Assembly: GCF_003217095.1 (NCBI RefSeq) | Contig: NZ_QJSR01000008.1 | Span: forward strand, 1 to 64,000 | Length of the DNA stretch: 64,000 nt | From: Rhizobium sp. PP-CC-3A-592 | GTDB lineage: Bacteria > Pseudomonadota > Alphaproteobacteria > Rhizobiales > Rhizobiaceae | Direction: 5' to 3' | Made by a program: the position numbers and the translations under genes | In this document: one piece after another, positions 44,693 to 53,891 of the stretch | Numbering within the stretch: position 1 is the stretch's first letter | How the letters are laid out: every line of letters begins with the position of its first letter | The notes under the pieces: model-generated | The model's input: the letters and a program-made list of their open reading frames with translations, nothing else | Databases searched by the model: none | What the model was told of the DNA's origin: nothing

Positions 44693-45595
44693 TCAGGCGG
44701 CCTTCTCGTGATCCCAGAAATAGACAGTGGCGGGCTCCGGCTCCCACACGCGGGCGGTCTCGATGCCAGGCAGGTTGACCAATGCCCGGTATTCAGAGCC
44801 AAAAGCGACGTACTGGTCGGTCTCGGCCATCACGGCCGGCTTGCAGGCGATGGGATCGCGCACCACGCCGAAGCCGGATTTCGTGCCGACGACGAAGGTG
44901 AAGAAGCCGTCGAGATCGTCGAGCGCGCCGGTCAGCGCCTCGCCCAGATCCTTGCCCTTGGCCATCTCGGCGGTAAGATAGGCGGCCGCCACCTCGCTGT
45001 CGTTCTGCGTCTCGAAGGTCATGCCCTCGCGGATCAGCGTGCGGCGCAGATTGTTGTGGTTGGAGAGCGAGCCGTTGTGGACGAGGCACTGGTCGGCGCC
45101 GGTCGAAAACGGATGCGCGCCGAGCGTCGTCACCGCCGATTCCGTCGCCATGCGCGTATGGCCGATACCGTGCGTGCCGCTCATCGCACGGACGTCGAAC
45201 CGGTCTACCACGTCTCGGGGAAGCCCCGTTTCCTTGTAGATTTCGACGCTTTCGCCGGTGCCCATGATGCGAATCTGTGGGCGGTTTTCCTTGAGGAACG
45301 CACGGACGTCCGCGACACCGGCCGTCGTTTCGACGACGGCATGCGTATCCTTCACCGTGACGCGGGCGGGAATGTTGCCGGCCACAAGCGCTTCGGAAAG
45401 GCCTGCGAAATCGATGCCCGGCTCCGCCGACTGCAGCGTCAGCTTCCATGTGCCGGCGGAGGGCGCGTTATAGATCGCGATGCCGGCTGAGTCCGGGCCT
45501 CGGTCGGTCATGATGATCAGCATGTCCGACAGCATGCGGCCAAGCTCTGGCCGCAGCGTCTCGTCTTTCAAAAACAATCCCACAATGCCGCACAT
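44693..45595 (-). CDS. mgsA: N-methylglutamate synthase amidotransferase subunit (GlxB-like)
   Basis: A 300-residue class II glutamine amidotransferase (Ntn hydrolase). The start at 45595 makes Cys2 the N-terminal nucleophile (MCGIVGLFLKD); a track start three codons upstream would bury it. GIGHTRMATESAVTTLGAHP, HNGSLSNHNNLRR and FETQNDSEVAAAYLTAE are the family motifs. Here it should release methylamine from gamma-glutamylmethylamide and channel it to MgsC. First gene of the mgsABC-gmaS-purU operon. Confidence 0.87.
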   Translation of the reverse strand: MCGIVGLFLKDETLRPELGRMLSDMLIIMTDRGPDSAGIAIYNAPSAGTWKLTLQSAEPGIDFAGLSEALVAGNIPARVTVKDTHAVVETTAGVADVRAFLKENRPQIRIMGTGESVEIYKETGLPRDVVDRFDVRAMSGTHGIGHTRMATESAVTTLGAHPFSTGADQCLVHNGSLSNHNNLRRTLIREGMTFETQNDSEVAAAYLTAEMAKGKDLGEALTGALDDLDGFFTFVVGTKSGFGVVRDPIACKPAVMAETDQYVAFGSEYRALVNLPGIETARVWEPEPATVYFWDHEKAA

Positions 45596-45658
45596 GGCCA
45601 CCATCCTGTTCTTTGATGGTCAATGGCTAACATGCGTATTGGCAAATATCAATCTCCA

Positions 45659-45678
45659 GGAAACTTTTTTTCTTTTAA
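45659..45678 (-). promoter_or_regulatory. Candidate XRE-cupin operator upstream of mgsA
   Basis: The minus strand reads TTAAAAGAAAAAAAGTTTCC, 64-83 bases before mgsA. It shares AAGAAAA-NNN-GTTTC, with identical spacing, with the site at 46562-46581 on the other side of the XRE-cupin gene. The core GAAA-N5-TTTC is palindromic. Confidence 0.5.
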
Positions 45679-45683
45679 GGCAA

Positions 45684-46343
45684 TCATTGCCCGTCGCCGC
45701 CGTTGCGCTTGGTCGGGTAGGAAATGATGGACAGGTAGCGTGCAGGCAGCTTCGTCAACACGCTCGGACCATGCGGCGCGTCGGCGTCGAAGAACAGGCT
45801 GTCGCCCGCTTCCATGTCGAACGTCCTGTCGCCATGGCGATAGGTTACTGCGCCTTCGAGCATGTAAAGGAACTCCATGCCCTCATGCTGGAAGGTCGGG
45901 AAGACGTCGGACTCCGTCGTCAGGGTGATCAGGTATGGCTCGACCGTGACCCCGCTCGAATTGTTGTCGATATGGCCGAGCAGGCTGTACTGATGGCCGG
46001 CCCGCGTGCCCCGCCGTTCGATATTGACGCCCTCCCCCGCCTTGACGAAGATGGCGTTGCGCGGCTCCTCGAAGCTGCGGAAGAACGCGGTCAGCGGTAC
46101 GCCGAGCGCCTTCGACAGCGATTGCAGCGTGGTCAGCGAGGGCGAGATGTTGCCGTTCTCGATCTTCGACAGCATGCCGACCGAAAGCCCCGTCGCGCCC
46201 GCAAGATCTGATACGGTGATCCCCAGGCGCTTGCGATAAGCGCGCACCTCATGGCCGATCGCCATTTCGAGATTGTTTTCCTTCGGCTCACGAACCGCAT
46301 GCGGGTCCTGGGCAAGTATCACAGGTTTGGCCGGTTCCGACAC
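45684..46343 (-). CDS. XRE-family regulator with C-terminal cupin
   Basis: A 219-residue protein. Residues 30-85 form a Cro/C1-type HTH (LGITVSDLAGATGLSVGMLS, KIENGNISPSLTTLQSLSKA). Residues about 110-215 form a cupin_2 barrel (FPTFQHEGMEFLYMLEGAVT, FDMEAGDSLFFDADAPHGPS). PuuR-type relatives bind amines or amino-acid derivatives in the cupin. It lies between the mgs operon and the permease-dmm-tmm-tdm operon and most likely represses both when no methylated amine intermediate is present. Matching motifs flank the gene. Confidence 0.85.
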   Translation of the reverse strand: MSEPAKPVILAQDPHAVREPKENNLEMAIGHEVRAYRKRLGITVSDLAGATGLSVGMLSKIENGNISPSLTTLQSLSKALGVPLTAFFRSFEEPRNAIFVKAGEGVNIERRGTRAGHQYSLLGHIDNNSSGVTVEPYLITLTTESDVFPTFQHEGMEFLYMLEGAVTYRHGDRTFDMEAGDSLFFDADAPHGPSVLTKLPARYLSIISYPTKRNGGDGQ

Positions 46344-46838
46344 ATCGTCTCCCGTTGGTTGAAGAGGGTGCCGGCCCGCAAGGCCGGTGCTGAAACAGGC
46401 TCTACGGCGACAGGGGCTGTGGTCCCGAAGAGGGAACGGCTCACCATTATGACGCGCAGGGCGAACTGCGGCAATCTCTATTCGGTTTGGAAAGGGCTAA
46501 CGATTGATCAGACGGTGCTCTCGAAACCCATCTTTGCCTATAAAACTTGCAAGTCTAAAAATTAAGAAGAAAATTTGTTTCTCTTAAAGAAGAACCTTTG
46601 ACAAAGCGGAAACTCGGCAGCATGATCTCTTCCAAGAACCCGACAGCCGGCCCGGAGAAACACCCGACGCCGCGATAACAGGGCAAGCGCGCACGGCGTA
46701 TTGGATCGCCCGGCTCCCGGACGATCTCATGCCGCACGGGGTCAGCCAGCAACAGGACCCGCTGAACATGCCAGCCGATCTCCATCGGCTCCAATAGCAT
46801 TCAGACTTACTCAAAACAGAACGTGGCGGGGAACAGCT
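46344..46838. other. Regulatory spacer between the XRE-cupin and permease genes
   Basis: About 495 bases without a supportable gene. It is markedly AT-rich around 46530-46600 and includes the candidate operator at 46562-46581. It should contain divergent promoters for the regulator and the permease-led operon. Small frames present in it have no recognisable features. Confidence 0.55.
46562..46581 (+). promoter_or_regulatory. Candidate XRE-cupin operator upstream of the permease operon
   Basis: TTAAGAAGAAAATTTGTTTC matches the site before mgsA (AAGAAAA-NNN-GTTTC) and continues CTTAA to form an extended near-palindrome with its own left end. It lies 258 bases before the permease start and 219 before the regulator start. 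Confidence 0.5.
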
Positions 46839-48551
46839 ATGTCGACAACAGTCATAAGCTCCGAGCTTTCGGAGCCGGGAAAACTGCATCGTAGCATCAA
46901 CTGGACAGGCGCCTTCTGGGTCGCAAGCGGCGTGCCGGCGCTGGTCCTCTTCTCGATCGGCGGGATCGCCGGGACGGTGGGCACGCTCGCCTTCGCGGTC
47001 TGGATCGTCTCCATGATCATGGGCTTCATCCAGTCCTTCACCTATGCCGAGATCGCCGGCCTCTTTCCGAACAAGTCGGGCGGAGCCTCCATCTACGGCG
47101 CCTCGGCCTGGGTGCGCTATGCCAAGCCCATCGCGCCGCTTTCGGTGTGGTGCAACTGGTTTGCGTGGTCGCCGGTTCTCTCGCTTGGCTGCTCCATCGC
47201 CGCCGCCTACATCCTCAACGCGCTTGCCCCGGTACCGGCCGTCGACAGCGCATCCGTTATCGACTGGATCGCCGCCAACGGCGCGACGCTGACGGTGCCC
47301 GACGCAGAAAAGGCGGCAGCCGCCGTCTCCGCGCTGACGCCGTCCATCCGCACCTGGACGCTCTTCCAGACGACGCTCGGCCCCGTTTCGCTCTCGCTCA
47401 ACGCGGCCTTCTTCATCGGCGCCATCCTGATGCTCGTCACCTTCGCCGTGCAGCATCGCGGCATTCTCGGCACCGCCAAGGTGCAGAAATATATCGGCCT
47501 CGTCGTCATCATCCCCATGGTCATCGTCGGGGTCGTGCCGCTCGTCACCGGCGGGGTCAACTGGTCCAATTTCTCTCCGCTCGTGCCGCTCGCCACCCCC
47601 TATGCGCCGGAGCCCGGTGCCTGGAATGTGGCCGGCTGGACGCTCGTCCTCGGCGGCATGTTCATCGCGGCATGGTCGACCTACGGCTTCGAAACCGCGG
47701 TCTGCTATACGAGCGAATTCCGCGATCCCGGCAAGGATACGTTCAAGGCCATCTTCTTCTCGGGCCTTCTTTGCCTCGCGCTCTTCAGTCTCGTTCCCTT
47801 CACCTTCCAGGGCGTCCTCGGGCTGAACGGCATGCTCGCCACGCCGATCGTCGATGGCTCCGGCGTCGCCGCGGCGATGGCCCACATGGTGGGCGGCGGC
47901 GCACTGATCGAAAGCCTGCTGGTCATGCTGATGATCCTCGCCCTCATGCTCTGCCTCATGACGGCGATGGCCGGGTCCTCGCGCACGCTCTACCAGGGTT
48001 CCGTCGATGGCTGGCTGCCAAAATACCTTTCCCACGTCAACGAACACGGTGCGCCGACGCGGGCCATGTGGACGGACCTCATCGTCAACCTCGTCGTGCT
48101 GGCGATCGCCTGCGCCGATGCCACCAGCTTCTTCTTCATCCTCGCAGTTTCGAATTGCGGCTACATCATCTTCAACTTCCTCAACCTGAACGCGGGCTGG
48201 CTGCACCGGATCGACTCCGGCCACATCGCGCGGCCTTACCGCGCGCCGACCGTCCTGCTGGCCCTCGGCGGCATCTTTGCCTTCCTCAATGCCGTCTTCA
48301 TGGGTGCCGGTGCCAAGGTCTGGAACCCGATGGCGCTGTGGGCAGGCATCATCACCGCCGCGCTGATCATCCCGGTCTTCTTCTACCGGCACTACATCCA
48401 GGATCGCGGACAGTTCCCGGCGCAGATGCTGGAAGATCTCGGCGTGAAGCCCGGCGAGACCATGCACCGCAAGGCCGGCATGCTCCCCTATCTCACGCTT
48501 ATCGCCGGGGTGGTCGTGGTGTTCCTGTCCAACTGGTTCTTCAGCGCCTGA
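46839..48551 (+). CDS. APC-family amino acid/amine permease
   Basis: A 570-residue, about 12-TM protein of the amino acid-polyamine-organocation family. It begins HRSINWTGAFWVASGVPALV and has FTYAEIAGLFPNKSGGASIY and WSTYGFETAVCYTSEFRDPG, which fit the helix 1-3 and helix 6-8 regions of APC carriers. Start 46839 follows GGGGA. It heads the operon that continues with the dimethylamine and trimethylamine genes, so uptake of a methylated amine or a related quaternary amine is likely. It is not homologous to the TmoXVW ABC system of roseobacters. Confidence 0.8.
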   Translation: MSTTVISSELSEPGKLHRSINWTGAFWVASGVPALVLFSIGGIAGTVGTLAFAVWIVSMIMGFIQSFTYAEIAGLFPNKSGGASIYGASAWVRYAKPIAPLSVWCNWFAWSPVLSLGCSIAAAYILNALAPVPAVDSASVIDWIAANGATLTVPDAEKAAAAVSALTPSIRTWTLFQTTLGPVSLSLNAAFFIGAILMLVTFAVQHRGILGTAKVQKYIGLVVIIPMVIVGVVPLVTGGVNWSNFSPLVPLATPYAPEPGAWNVAGWTLVLGGMFIAAWSTYGFETAVCYTSEFRDPGKDTFKAIFFSGLLCLALFSLVPFTFQGVLGLNGMLATPIVDGSGVAAAMAHMVGGGALIESLLVMLMILALMLCLMTAMAGSSRTLYQGSVDGWLPKYLSHVNEHGAPTRAMWTDLIVNLVVLAIACADATSFFFILAVSNCGYIIFNFLNLNAGWLHRIDSGHIARPYRAPTVLLALGGIFAFLNAVFMGAGAKVWNPMALWAGIITAALIIPVFFYRHYIQDRGQFPAQMLEDLGVKPGETMHRKAGMLPYLTLIAGVVVVFLSNWFFSA

Positions 48552-48564
48552 GACCCGCGCAACA

Positions 48565-48595
48565 TGGCAGACGGCGCCATCCGCGCCGTCTGCCA
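48565..48595 (+). terminator. Perfect 12-bp stem-loop after the permease gene
   Basis: TGGCAGACGGCG pairs exactly with CGCCGTCTGCCA around a 7-base loop, 14 bases after the stop. No T-tract follows. It may attenuate transcription or stabilise the permease message relative to the downstream dmm-tmm-tdm genes. Confidence 0.55.
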
Positions 48596-48629
48596 ATGGA
48601 TCGCCTGACATCATTTTCGAGACACGACC

Positions 48630-49232
48630 ATGCAGCCTTCCCCCATCAAAAGCCGCCCGCTCTACGGGACGCTCGTACCGGTTCGACAAGCGACGCGGCA
48701 TATCGCCATTGCCGAAGGCGAAGGTGCGTCGGCCGTGACCGAAGCCTTTCGCGGGCACGACGCGCTCTCCCGCACGATCATCCTCTTTTCGCCCGCACCG
48801 CGCAGCACGGATTGCCAGCAGGAGACGCTTCTGGCGTCCCTCGCCTGCGAGGCCCTGCATGTCGCATCGGGGGTCGAGGACCTGCTGGCCGAACTCGTGA
48901 CGACGCTCTCAGCCGCGACCATGGGAACGCGGCTCTATGTCAGCGGCAGCGAGGATTTCATCGGCCGCGTCACGAGCGAAGCCCTGCACCAGGGCATCGA
49001 TGCCGACGCGATCCAGGCAGAGCATCGCGGCGCCCCCACGCGGCGCGTCCAGTGCGTTCACTGCAAGGGCTTCACGGACGGCGTGTCGGCAAGCCCTGCC
49101 CCATGCGCCCATTGCGGTCTCCACCTTCTGGTGCGCGATCATTATTCCCGCCGCCTCGGCGCCTTCATGGGCGTTTGCATTGATGCCGAGGCCCCGGGCG
49201 AGATCCCGCCGGCGGAGACCTTCGGCGCATGA
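48630..49232 (+). CDS. dmmA: Dimethylamine monooxygenase small subunit (DmmA family, HODM gamma-like)
   Basis: A 200-residue protein. The N-terminal 130 residues form an alpha/beta region. The C-terminal part has a rubredoxin-like or zinc-ribbon motif, Cys142-x2-Cys145 and Cys159-x2-Cys162, followed by the conserved LVRDHYSRRLGAFMGVCIDA. This matches the DmmA-like family found beside DUF3445 proteins. It is thought to mediate between reductase and haem subunits in oxidative N-demethylation of dimethylamine. Subunit lettering differs between publications, so the symbol follows the family name only. Overlaps the next gene. Confidence 0.75.
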   Translation: MQPSPIKSRPLYGTLVPVRQATRHIAIAEGEGASAVTEAFRGHDALSRTIILFSPAPRSTDCQQETLLASLACEALHVASGVEDLLAELVTTLSAATMGTRLYVSGSEDFIGRVTSEALHQGIDADAIQAEHRGAPTRRVQCVHCKGFTDGVSASPAPCAHCGLHLLVRDHYSRRLGAFMGVCIDAEAPGEIPPAETFGA

Positions 49233-50194
49233 GCGGCGGCGTACAATTTCCCGTGCGGGTGATCGAGACCGAGGCGCTGTCGCCGACCGTCAAGCGGCTG
49301 CGGCTGGCCCGGCGCGACGGGCAGGCTCTGCCGCCCTATTCGGCAGGTGCCCATACCGTGCTGACGCTCGATGGCGGGACCCGTCTCATCCGCAATGCCT
49401 ATTCCCTCCTCGGCTCGACGCTCTCCGGCGGTGCGGCTTACGAGGTCGCGGTGCTGCGCAGCCCGCAGTCGCGCGGCGGCTCGGCTTTCATCCACGATCA
49501 CCTGACCGTGGGGACAGACCTCAGCCTGTCGGCGCCGATCAATCTCTTCCCCTTGAACCGCACGGCCCGCCGCCATATCCTGGTCGCCGGCGGTATCGGC
49601 ATCACGCCCATCGCAGCCATGGCGAGCGAGCTTGCGGCTCTCGGTCTCCCCTTCGAGCTGCATTATGCCATGCGCGATATCGCAAGCGGCGCGTTTGCCG
49701 CCGAGCTTGCGGCACAGCACGGCGACCGACTGCACCTCTATGTCAGCGAAAGGCAGGAGCGGCTTTCGGTTCGCGATATCCTCGCCCGCCAGCCGCTCGG
49801 TACGCATCTCTACGTGTGCGGGCCGGAACGCATGATCGAGGGCGTGATGGCCCATGCGCGGATCGCCGGCTGGCCGGAAAGCGCGCTGCATGCCGAACGT
49901 TTCCTTGCGCCGGAAGGCGGCGAGCCCTTCGCGCTCCGCCTTGCGCGCTCCGGCATTTCCACCGTCGTCGCCGAACACGAGACCCTGCTGGAGGCCATCG
50001 AGGCGGCCGGTGTGGACGCGCCCTACCTTTGCCGCGGCGGCGCGTGCGGCCAGTGCGAGACGCGGGTGCTCGTCGCCGACGGCGACCTGCTGCATGCCGA
50101 CCACTATCTGACGGACAGTCAGAAATCCTGCGGCCAAACCATCATGACCTGCGTCTCGCGACTGCGCGGCCGCGAACTCGTGCTCGACCTGTGA
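49229..50194 (+). CDS. dmmB: Dimethylamine monooxygenase reductase subunit (FNR + 2Fe-2S)
   Basis: A 321-residue phthalate-dioxygenase-reductase-type protein. A flavin-binding barrel (RNAYSLLGS) and an NAD(P)H domain (HILVAGGIGITPIAAMAS) precede a C-terminal plant-type ferredoxin with Cys268, Cys273, Cys276 and a distal Cys308. It passes electrons from NAD(P)H to the haem subunit. The start overlaps the previous stop (ATGA). Equivalent to the HODM beta subunit. Confidence 0.82.
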   Translation: MSGGVQFPVRVIETEALSPTVKRLRLARRDGQALPPYSAGAHTVLTLDGGTRLIRNAYSLLGSTLSGGAAYEVAVLRSPQSRGGSAFIHDHLTVGTDLSLSAPINLFPLNRTARRHILVAGGIGITPIAAMASELAALGLPFELHYAMRDIASGAFAAELAAQHGDRLHLYVSERQERLSVRDILARQPLGTHLYVCGPERMIEGVMAHARIAGWPESALHAERFLAPEGGEPFALRLARSGISTVVAEHETLLEAIEAAGVDAPYLCRGGACGQCETRVLVADGDLLHADHYLTDSQKSCGQTIMTCVSRLRGRELVLDL

Positions 50195-50207
50195 TCGGAG
50201 TGACATC

Positions 50208-51248
50208 ATGACCCTTTCGTTCAATGCCGAGACCTTCCGCGACGACTATACCTTCGCCAACAGCCCGGAGGCGATCCGAGCATTTCCCTTTCCCTTTGAG
50301 CGCGACGACTACACCTACACGGTCAATATCGAGCAGCACGTGCCGGGGCCCGTCCAGTCGGCGACCGAATTTCCGATCCACATCGACGAGCACTACGTGG
50401 CTGAGATGCATGACCGCGCGATCACGCTGTCGCAGGACCCGCTGCGCTGCCAGTCTCTGCCGCACATGATGACGGCGGAGTGGGATCTGCTGGAGCTGCT
50501 GATGACGTCGATGGCGACGCATTATCCCGAAACATTCACTCTGACCCGAGACGGAGACGGCTGGCACTGGATGAACCGGCCGCTTGGGCTCGACCAGCAT
50601 TTCACCTTCGGCGATGCGTCCACCCTGCCGCACGGACCGATGGAGTACGTCACCCGCCAGTGCCAGGGAGATTTCTGCCTGCTCGACCAGCGTGACGACA
50701 ACCTCTGGATGGACGCGGGCATGGTGACGACGCAGGCCGACTGGTCGCTCGATTTCGACCTCGGCATGAACTTCATGGAGTGGCATGCGCCCGTGCCGCT
50801 GGCCCATGATCTGGGCATCTTCGACCGCGCGCTCAAGTTTCTCCTCAACCTGCAACAGGGCCGTCCAGTACGCCGGCTGAACTGGACGATGACGGTCAAT
50901 CCGCGCCTTGACACCAGCCCAGAGAACTACCACCGCTGGGGTATCGACAAGGCGAGCGTGACGCCGGCGAACGTCGGCGACAAGGTGCATCTGCGCGTCG
51001 AGCTGCAGGCGCTTTGGCGGCTTCCGCGTTCCAACGCCATCGTGTTTTCCATCCGCTGCTACCTCATCAAGATGGACGAGCTGGTAACGCAGAAGAAGTG
51101 GGCGCGGCGGTTCCACCGCGTTCTCGCGAGCCTGCCGCAGCCGATTGCCGACTACAAGGGCTTGGCGCGCTTCCGCGATACGACCGTCGCCTGGCTGTCG
51201 CGCCATGACGACGGGCTTCCGACATCTCCCGGCTTTGCGCCGGACTGA
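50208..51248 (+). CDS. dmmC: Dimethylamine monooxygenase catalytic subunit (DUF3445/HODM alpha-like)
   Basis: A 346-residue DUF3445 protein (FPFPFERDDYTYTVNIEQHV, FHRVLASLPQPIADYKGLAR). Members called haem-dependent oxidative N-demethylase bind haem in a PAS-like fold and oxidise dimethylamine to methylamine plus formaldehyde. Here it stands between the reductase and a GcvT-like gene, the complete set for this enzyme. I cannot identify the haem ligand with certainty; several His residues are present. Lettering of the subunits in the literature is not uniform. Confidence 0.8.
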   Translation: MTLSFNAETFRDDYTFANSPEAIRAFPFPFERDDYTYTVNIEQHVPGPVQSATEFPIHIDEHYVAEMHDRAITLSQDPLRCQSLPHMMTAEWDLLELLMTSMATHYPETFTLTRDGDGWHWMNRPLGLDQHFTFGDASTLPHGPMEYVTRQCQGDFCLLDQRDDNLWMDAGMVTTQADWSLDFDLGMNFMEWHAPVPLAHDLGIFDRALKFLLNLQQGRPVRRLNWTMTVNPRLDTSPENYHRWGIDKASVTPANVGDKVHLRVELQALWRLPRSNAIVFSIRCYLIKMDELVTQKKWARRFHRVLASLPQPIADYKGLARFRDTTVAWLSRHDDGLPTSPGFAPD

Positions 51249-51302
51249 ACGTCCAGCGCAAGACTGAGCGAACCCACCATCGACATATGACCGGAGGACG
51301 AC

Positions 51303-52436
51303 ATGACTGCATCCTGGAGATTTTCGACCTTGGCCGACCGCCACCGGGCGCTTGGCTCGACGCTGGAAGACTGGAGCGGCATGGGCACCGCCTGGTCCTA
51401 TGACGGCGATGCCAACCTCGAATATCTGGCGATCCGCACGAAAGCGGGCCTGATGGACGTTTCCGGCCTGAAGAAGGTCCACATCACCGGCGCACATGCC
51501 GCCCATGTCATCGATCTCGCCACCACGCGCGATGTCGAGAAGATCTATCCCGGCAAGTCGGCCTATGCCTGCATGCTGAACGAAGCCGGCAAGTTCACCG
51601 ACGACTGCATCATCTACCGGATCTCCACCAACAGCTGGATGGTGGTGCACGGCTCGGGTACGGGGCACGAGGAACTGCAGAAAGCCGCCATCGGCCGCGA
51701 CGTGTCCATCCGCTTCGACGACGACCTGCACGACCTGTCGCTGCAGGGGCCGCTCGCCGTTGATTACCTTGCACCGCACGTTCCCGGCATTCGCGACCTG
51801 CCGTATTTCCATCATCTCCAGACGCGCCTCTTCGGCCTGCCCGTGATGATTTCGCGCACCGGCTATACCGGTGAGCGCGGCTACGAGATCTTCTGCCGCG
51901 GGCAGGATGCGCCGGCGATCTGGGATCGGATTCTGGAGGAAGGCGTCGGGATGGGCATCATCCCTTGCCGCTTCACCACGCTCGATATGCTGCGGGTGGA
52001 AAGCTACCTGTTGTTCTACCCCTTCGACAATTCGCAGAAATATCCCTTTGCCGACGAAGGTCCGGGCGACACGCTCTGGGAACTCGGCCTAGATTTCACC
52101 GTCAGCCCGGGCAAGACGGGCTTTCGCGGCGCAGAGGAGCATGCACGCCTCAAGGGGCGCGAACGCTTCCGCATCTTCGGCCTGCTGCTCGACGGCAACG
52201 TGCCGGCCGACGAGGGTGCGCCAGTTTTGCAGGACGGCCGGCAGGTGGGCGTTGCCACCTGCGGCATGGTTTCGCCGATCACCGGGGCATCGATGGCGAT
52301 CGCCCGGCTTGCGGTCGATTGCGCCGTGCCCGGCACGAAGCTCGAGGTGATGAATGCCAGCGGTCCGATCGCCGCAGCTGCCCACGCCCTGCCGTTCGAC
52401 GATCCGAAGAAGCTGAAGCGCACCGCCAAGGGCTGA
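51303..52436 (+). CDS. dmmD: GcvT-like folate-binding subunit of dimethylamine demethylation
   Basis: A 377-residue aminomethyltransferase-fold protein: AGLMDVSGLKKVHITGAHAA, MISRTGYTGERGYEIFCRG, FRIFGLLLDGNVPADEG. No glycine-cleavage partners (gcvH, gcvP) are nearby. In haem-dependent demethylases the fourth (delta) subunit is of this type and captures formaldehyde on tetrahydrofolate. Strong GGAGG site before the ATG at 51303. A separate role in the tmm/tdm steps is possible. Confidence 0.75.
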   Translation: MTASWRFSTLADRHRALGSTLEDWSGMGTAWSYDGDANLEYLAIRTKAGLMDVSGLKKVHITGAHAAHVIDLATTRDVEKIYPGKSAYACMLNEAGKFTDDCIIYRISTNSWMVVHGSGTGHEELQKAAIGRDVSIRFDDDLHDLSLQGPLAVDYLAPHVPGIRDLPYFHHLQTRLFGLPVMISRTGYTGERGYEIFCRGQDAPAIWDRILEEGVGMGIIPCRFTTLDMLRVESYLLFYPFDNSQKYPFADEGPGDTLWELGLDFTVSPGKTGFRGAEEHARLKGRERFRIFGLLLDGNVPADEGAPVLQDGRQVGVATCGMVSPITGASMAIARLAVDCAVPGTKLEVMNASGPIAAAAHALPFDDPKKLKRTAKG

Positions 52437-52503
52437 GACAGACAGCCGCCGGCGCCCCGCGCGCCCGCAAGCCGCCGATTTCCCGTCATCATGGAGATAG
52501 AAA

Positions 52504-53859
52504 ATGAAGAAACGCGTTGCCGTCATCGGTGCCGGCCCGAGCGGACTGGCTGTTCTCAGGGCCTTCGAGACGGCCAGGCGCGCGGGCGTCGACGTGCCGG
52601 AGGTCGTCTGCTTCGAGAAGCAGAGCAATTGGGGCGGCCTCTGGAACTACACCTGGCGCACCGGTCTCGACGAGTTCGGTGAACCCGTCCACGGCTCGAT
52701 GTACCGCTATCTCTGGTCGAACGGCCCGAAGGAATGCCTGGAATTTGCCGATTACTCCTTCAAGGAACATTTCGGCCGGGTCATCCCCTCCTATCCGCCG
52801 CGCGCCGTGCTCCACCACTACATTGCCGGGCGGGTCGAGAAGAGTGGCGTCCGGGCGTATATCCGGTTCTTGACGCCGGTGCGCAACGTCGTCTGGTCGC
52901 AGGAGACGCAAACCTTCTCGGTCACCGTCAAGGATCTCCAGAAGGACGAGCACACCACCGAGGAATTCGATGACGTCATCGTCGCCAACGGTCATTTCTC
53001 CGTGCCGAACATGCCCTCCTTCCCCGGTATCGAGGGCTTTCTCGGCCGGGTGATGCACGCGCATGACTTCCGCGCCGCCGACGAGTTCGCCGGCAAGAAC
53101 GTGCTGCTCGTCGGCGCGTCCTATTCGGCCGAGGATATCGGCACGCAGTGCCATAAGTACGGCGCGGCGTCCGTCACCTTCAGCTACCGCACGAAACCGA
53201 TGGGCTTCGACTGGCCGGATACGTTCGAGGAAAAGCCGCTGATTGCTCGCTTCGTCGGCAAGACCGCCTATTTCATCGACGGCACGAGCAAGACGGTCGA
53301 TGCCGTCGTGCTGTGCACCGGCTACCAGCATTCCTTCCCCTTCCTGCCCGACGATCTGCGCCTGAAGACCAACAACCGGCTCTACCCCCTCGGCCTCTAC
53401 AAGGGCATCGTCTGGGAACAAAACCCGCATCTTTTCTACATTGGCATGCAGGACCAGTATTATACCTTCAACATGTTCGACGCGCAGGCCTGGTTTGCCC
53501 GCGACGTGATCCTCAACCGGATCGCCCTTCCCGACGCGGCCGCCCGGGACGCCGACATCAAGGACTGGCGCGCCCGCGAGGAGGCGCTCACAAACCCGTT
53601 CGAGGCGATCGACTACCAGACGGATTACGTCCGCGACCTGCTATCGGCAACCGATTATCCCGATTTCGATGTTGAGCGGGTCGCCGAACTCTTCAAGGAA
53701 TGGGAGCACCACAAGGTCGAGGGCATCCTGACCTACCGCAACAAATCCTATCCGTCCGTTCTCACCGGCGACATGGCGCCGGTCCATCACACGCCTTGGA
53801 TAGATGCGCTCGACGATTCTCTCGAAGCGTTTCTCGGCGTGCAGGACGCCGCGGAATAG
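52504..53859 (+). CDS. tmm: Trimethylamine monooxygenase (flavin-containing monooxygenase)
   Basis: A 451-residue FMO. FAD site [16 protein letters not shown] (about 7-22); FMO fingerprint [11 protein letters not shown] (179-189); NADPH site [13 protein letters not shown] (201-213); [14 protein letters not shown] near the C-terminal end of the core. Tyr207 falls where bacterial Tmm has the mobile active-site tyrosine. It oxidises trimethylamine to TMAO with NADPH and O2. Length and immediate linkage to tdm distinguish it from other FMOs. Confidence 0.9.
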   Translation: MKKRVAVIGAGPSGLAVLRAFETARRAGVDVPEVVCFEKQSNWGGLWNYTWRTGLDEFGEPVHGSMYRYLWSNGPKECLEFADYSFKEHFGRVIPSYPPRAVLHHYIAGRVEKSGVRAYIRFLTPVRNVVWSQETQTFSVTVKDLQKDEHTTEEFDDVIVANGHFSVPNMPSFPGIEGFLGRVMHAHDFRAADEFAGKNVLLVGASYSAEDIGTQCHKYGAASVTFSYRTKPMGFDWPDTFEEKPLIARFVGKTAYFIDGTSKTVDAVVLCTGYQHSFPFLPDDLRLKTNNRLYPLGLYKGIVWEQNPHLFYIGMQDQYYTFNMFDAQAWFARDVILNRIALPDAAARDADIKDWRAREEALTNPFEAIDYQTDYVRDLLSATDYPDFDVERVAELFKEWEHHKVEGILTYRNKSYPSVLTGDMAPVHHTPWIDALDDSLEAFLGVQDAAE

Positions 53860-53891
53860 AGCATGATGGCAAGGCGGACGAGGGAGAAGAC

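Noticed and set aside
46584..48860. A 758-codon minus-strand frame opposite the APC permease.
   Set aside because: Composition is dominated by Asp, Glu, Gly and Arg, as expected from the antisense of a GC-rich membrane protein. The permease on the other strand has clear TM helices and a good ribosome binding site.
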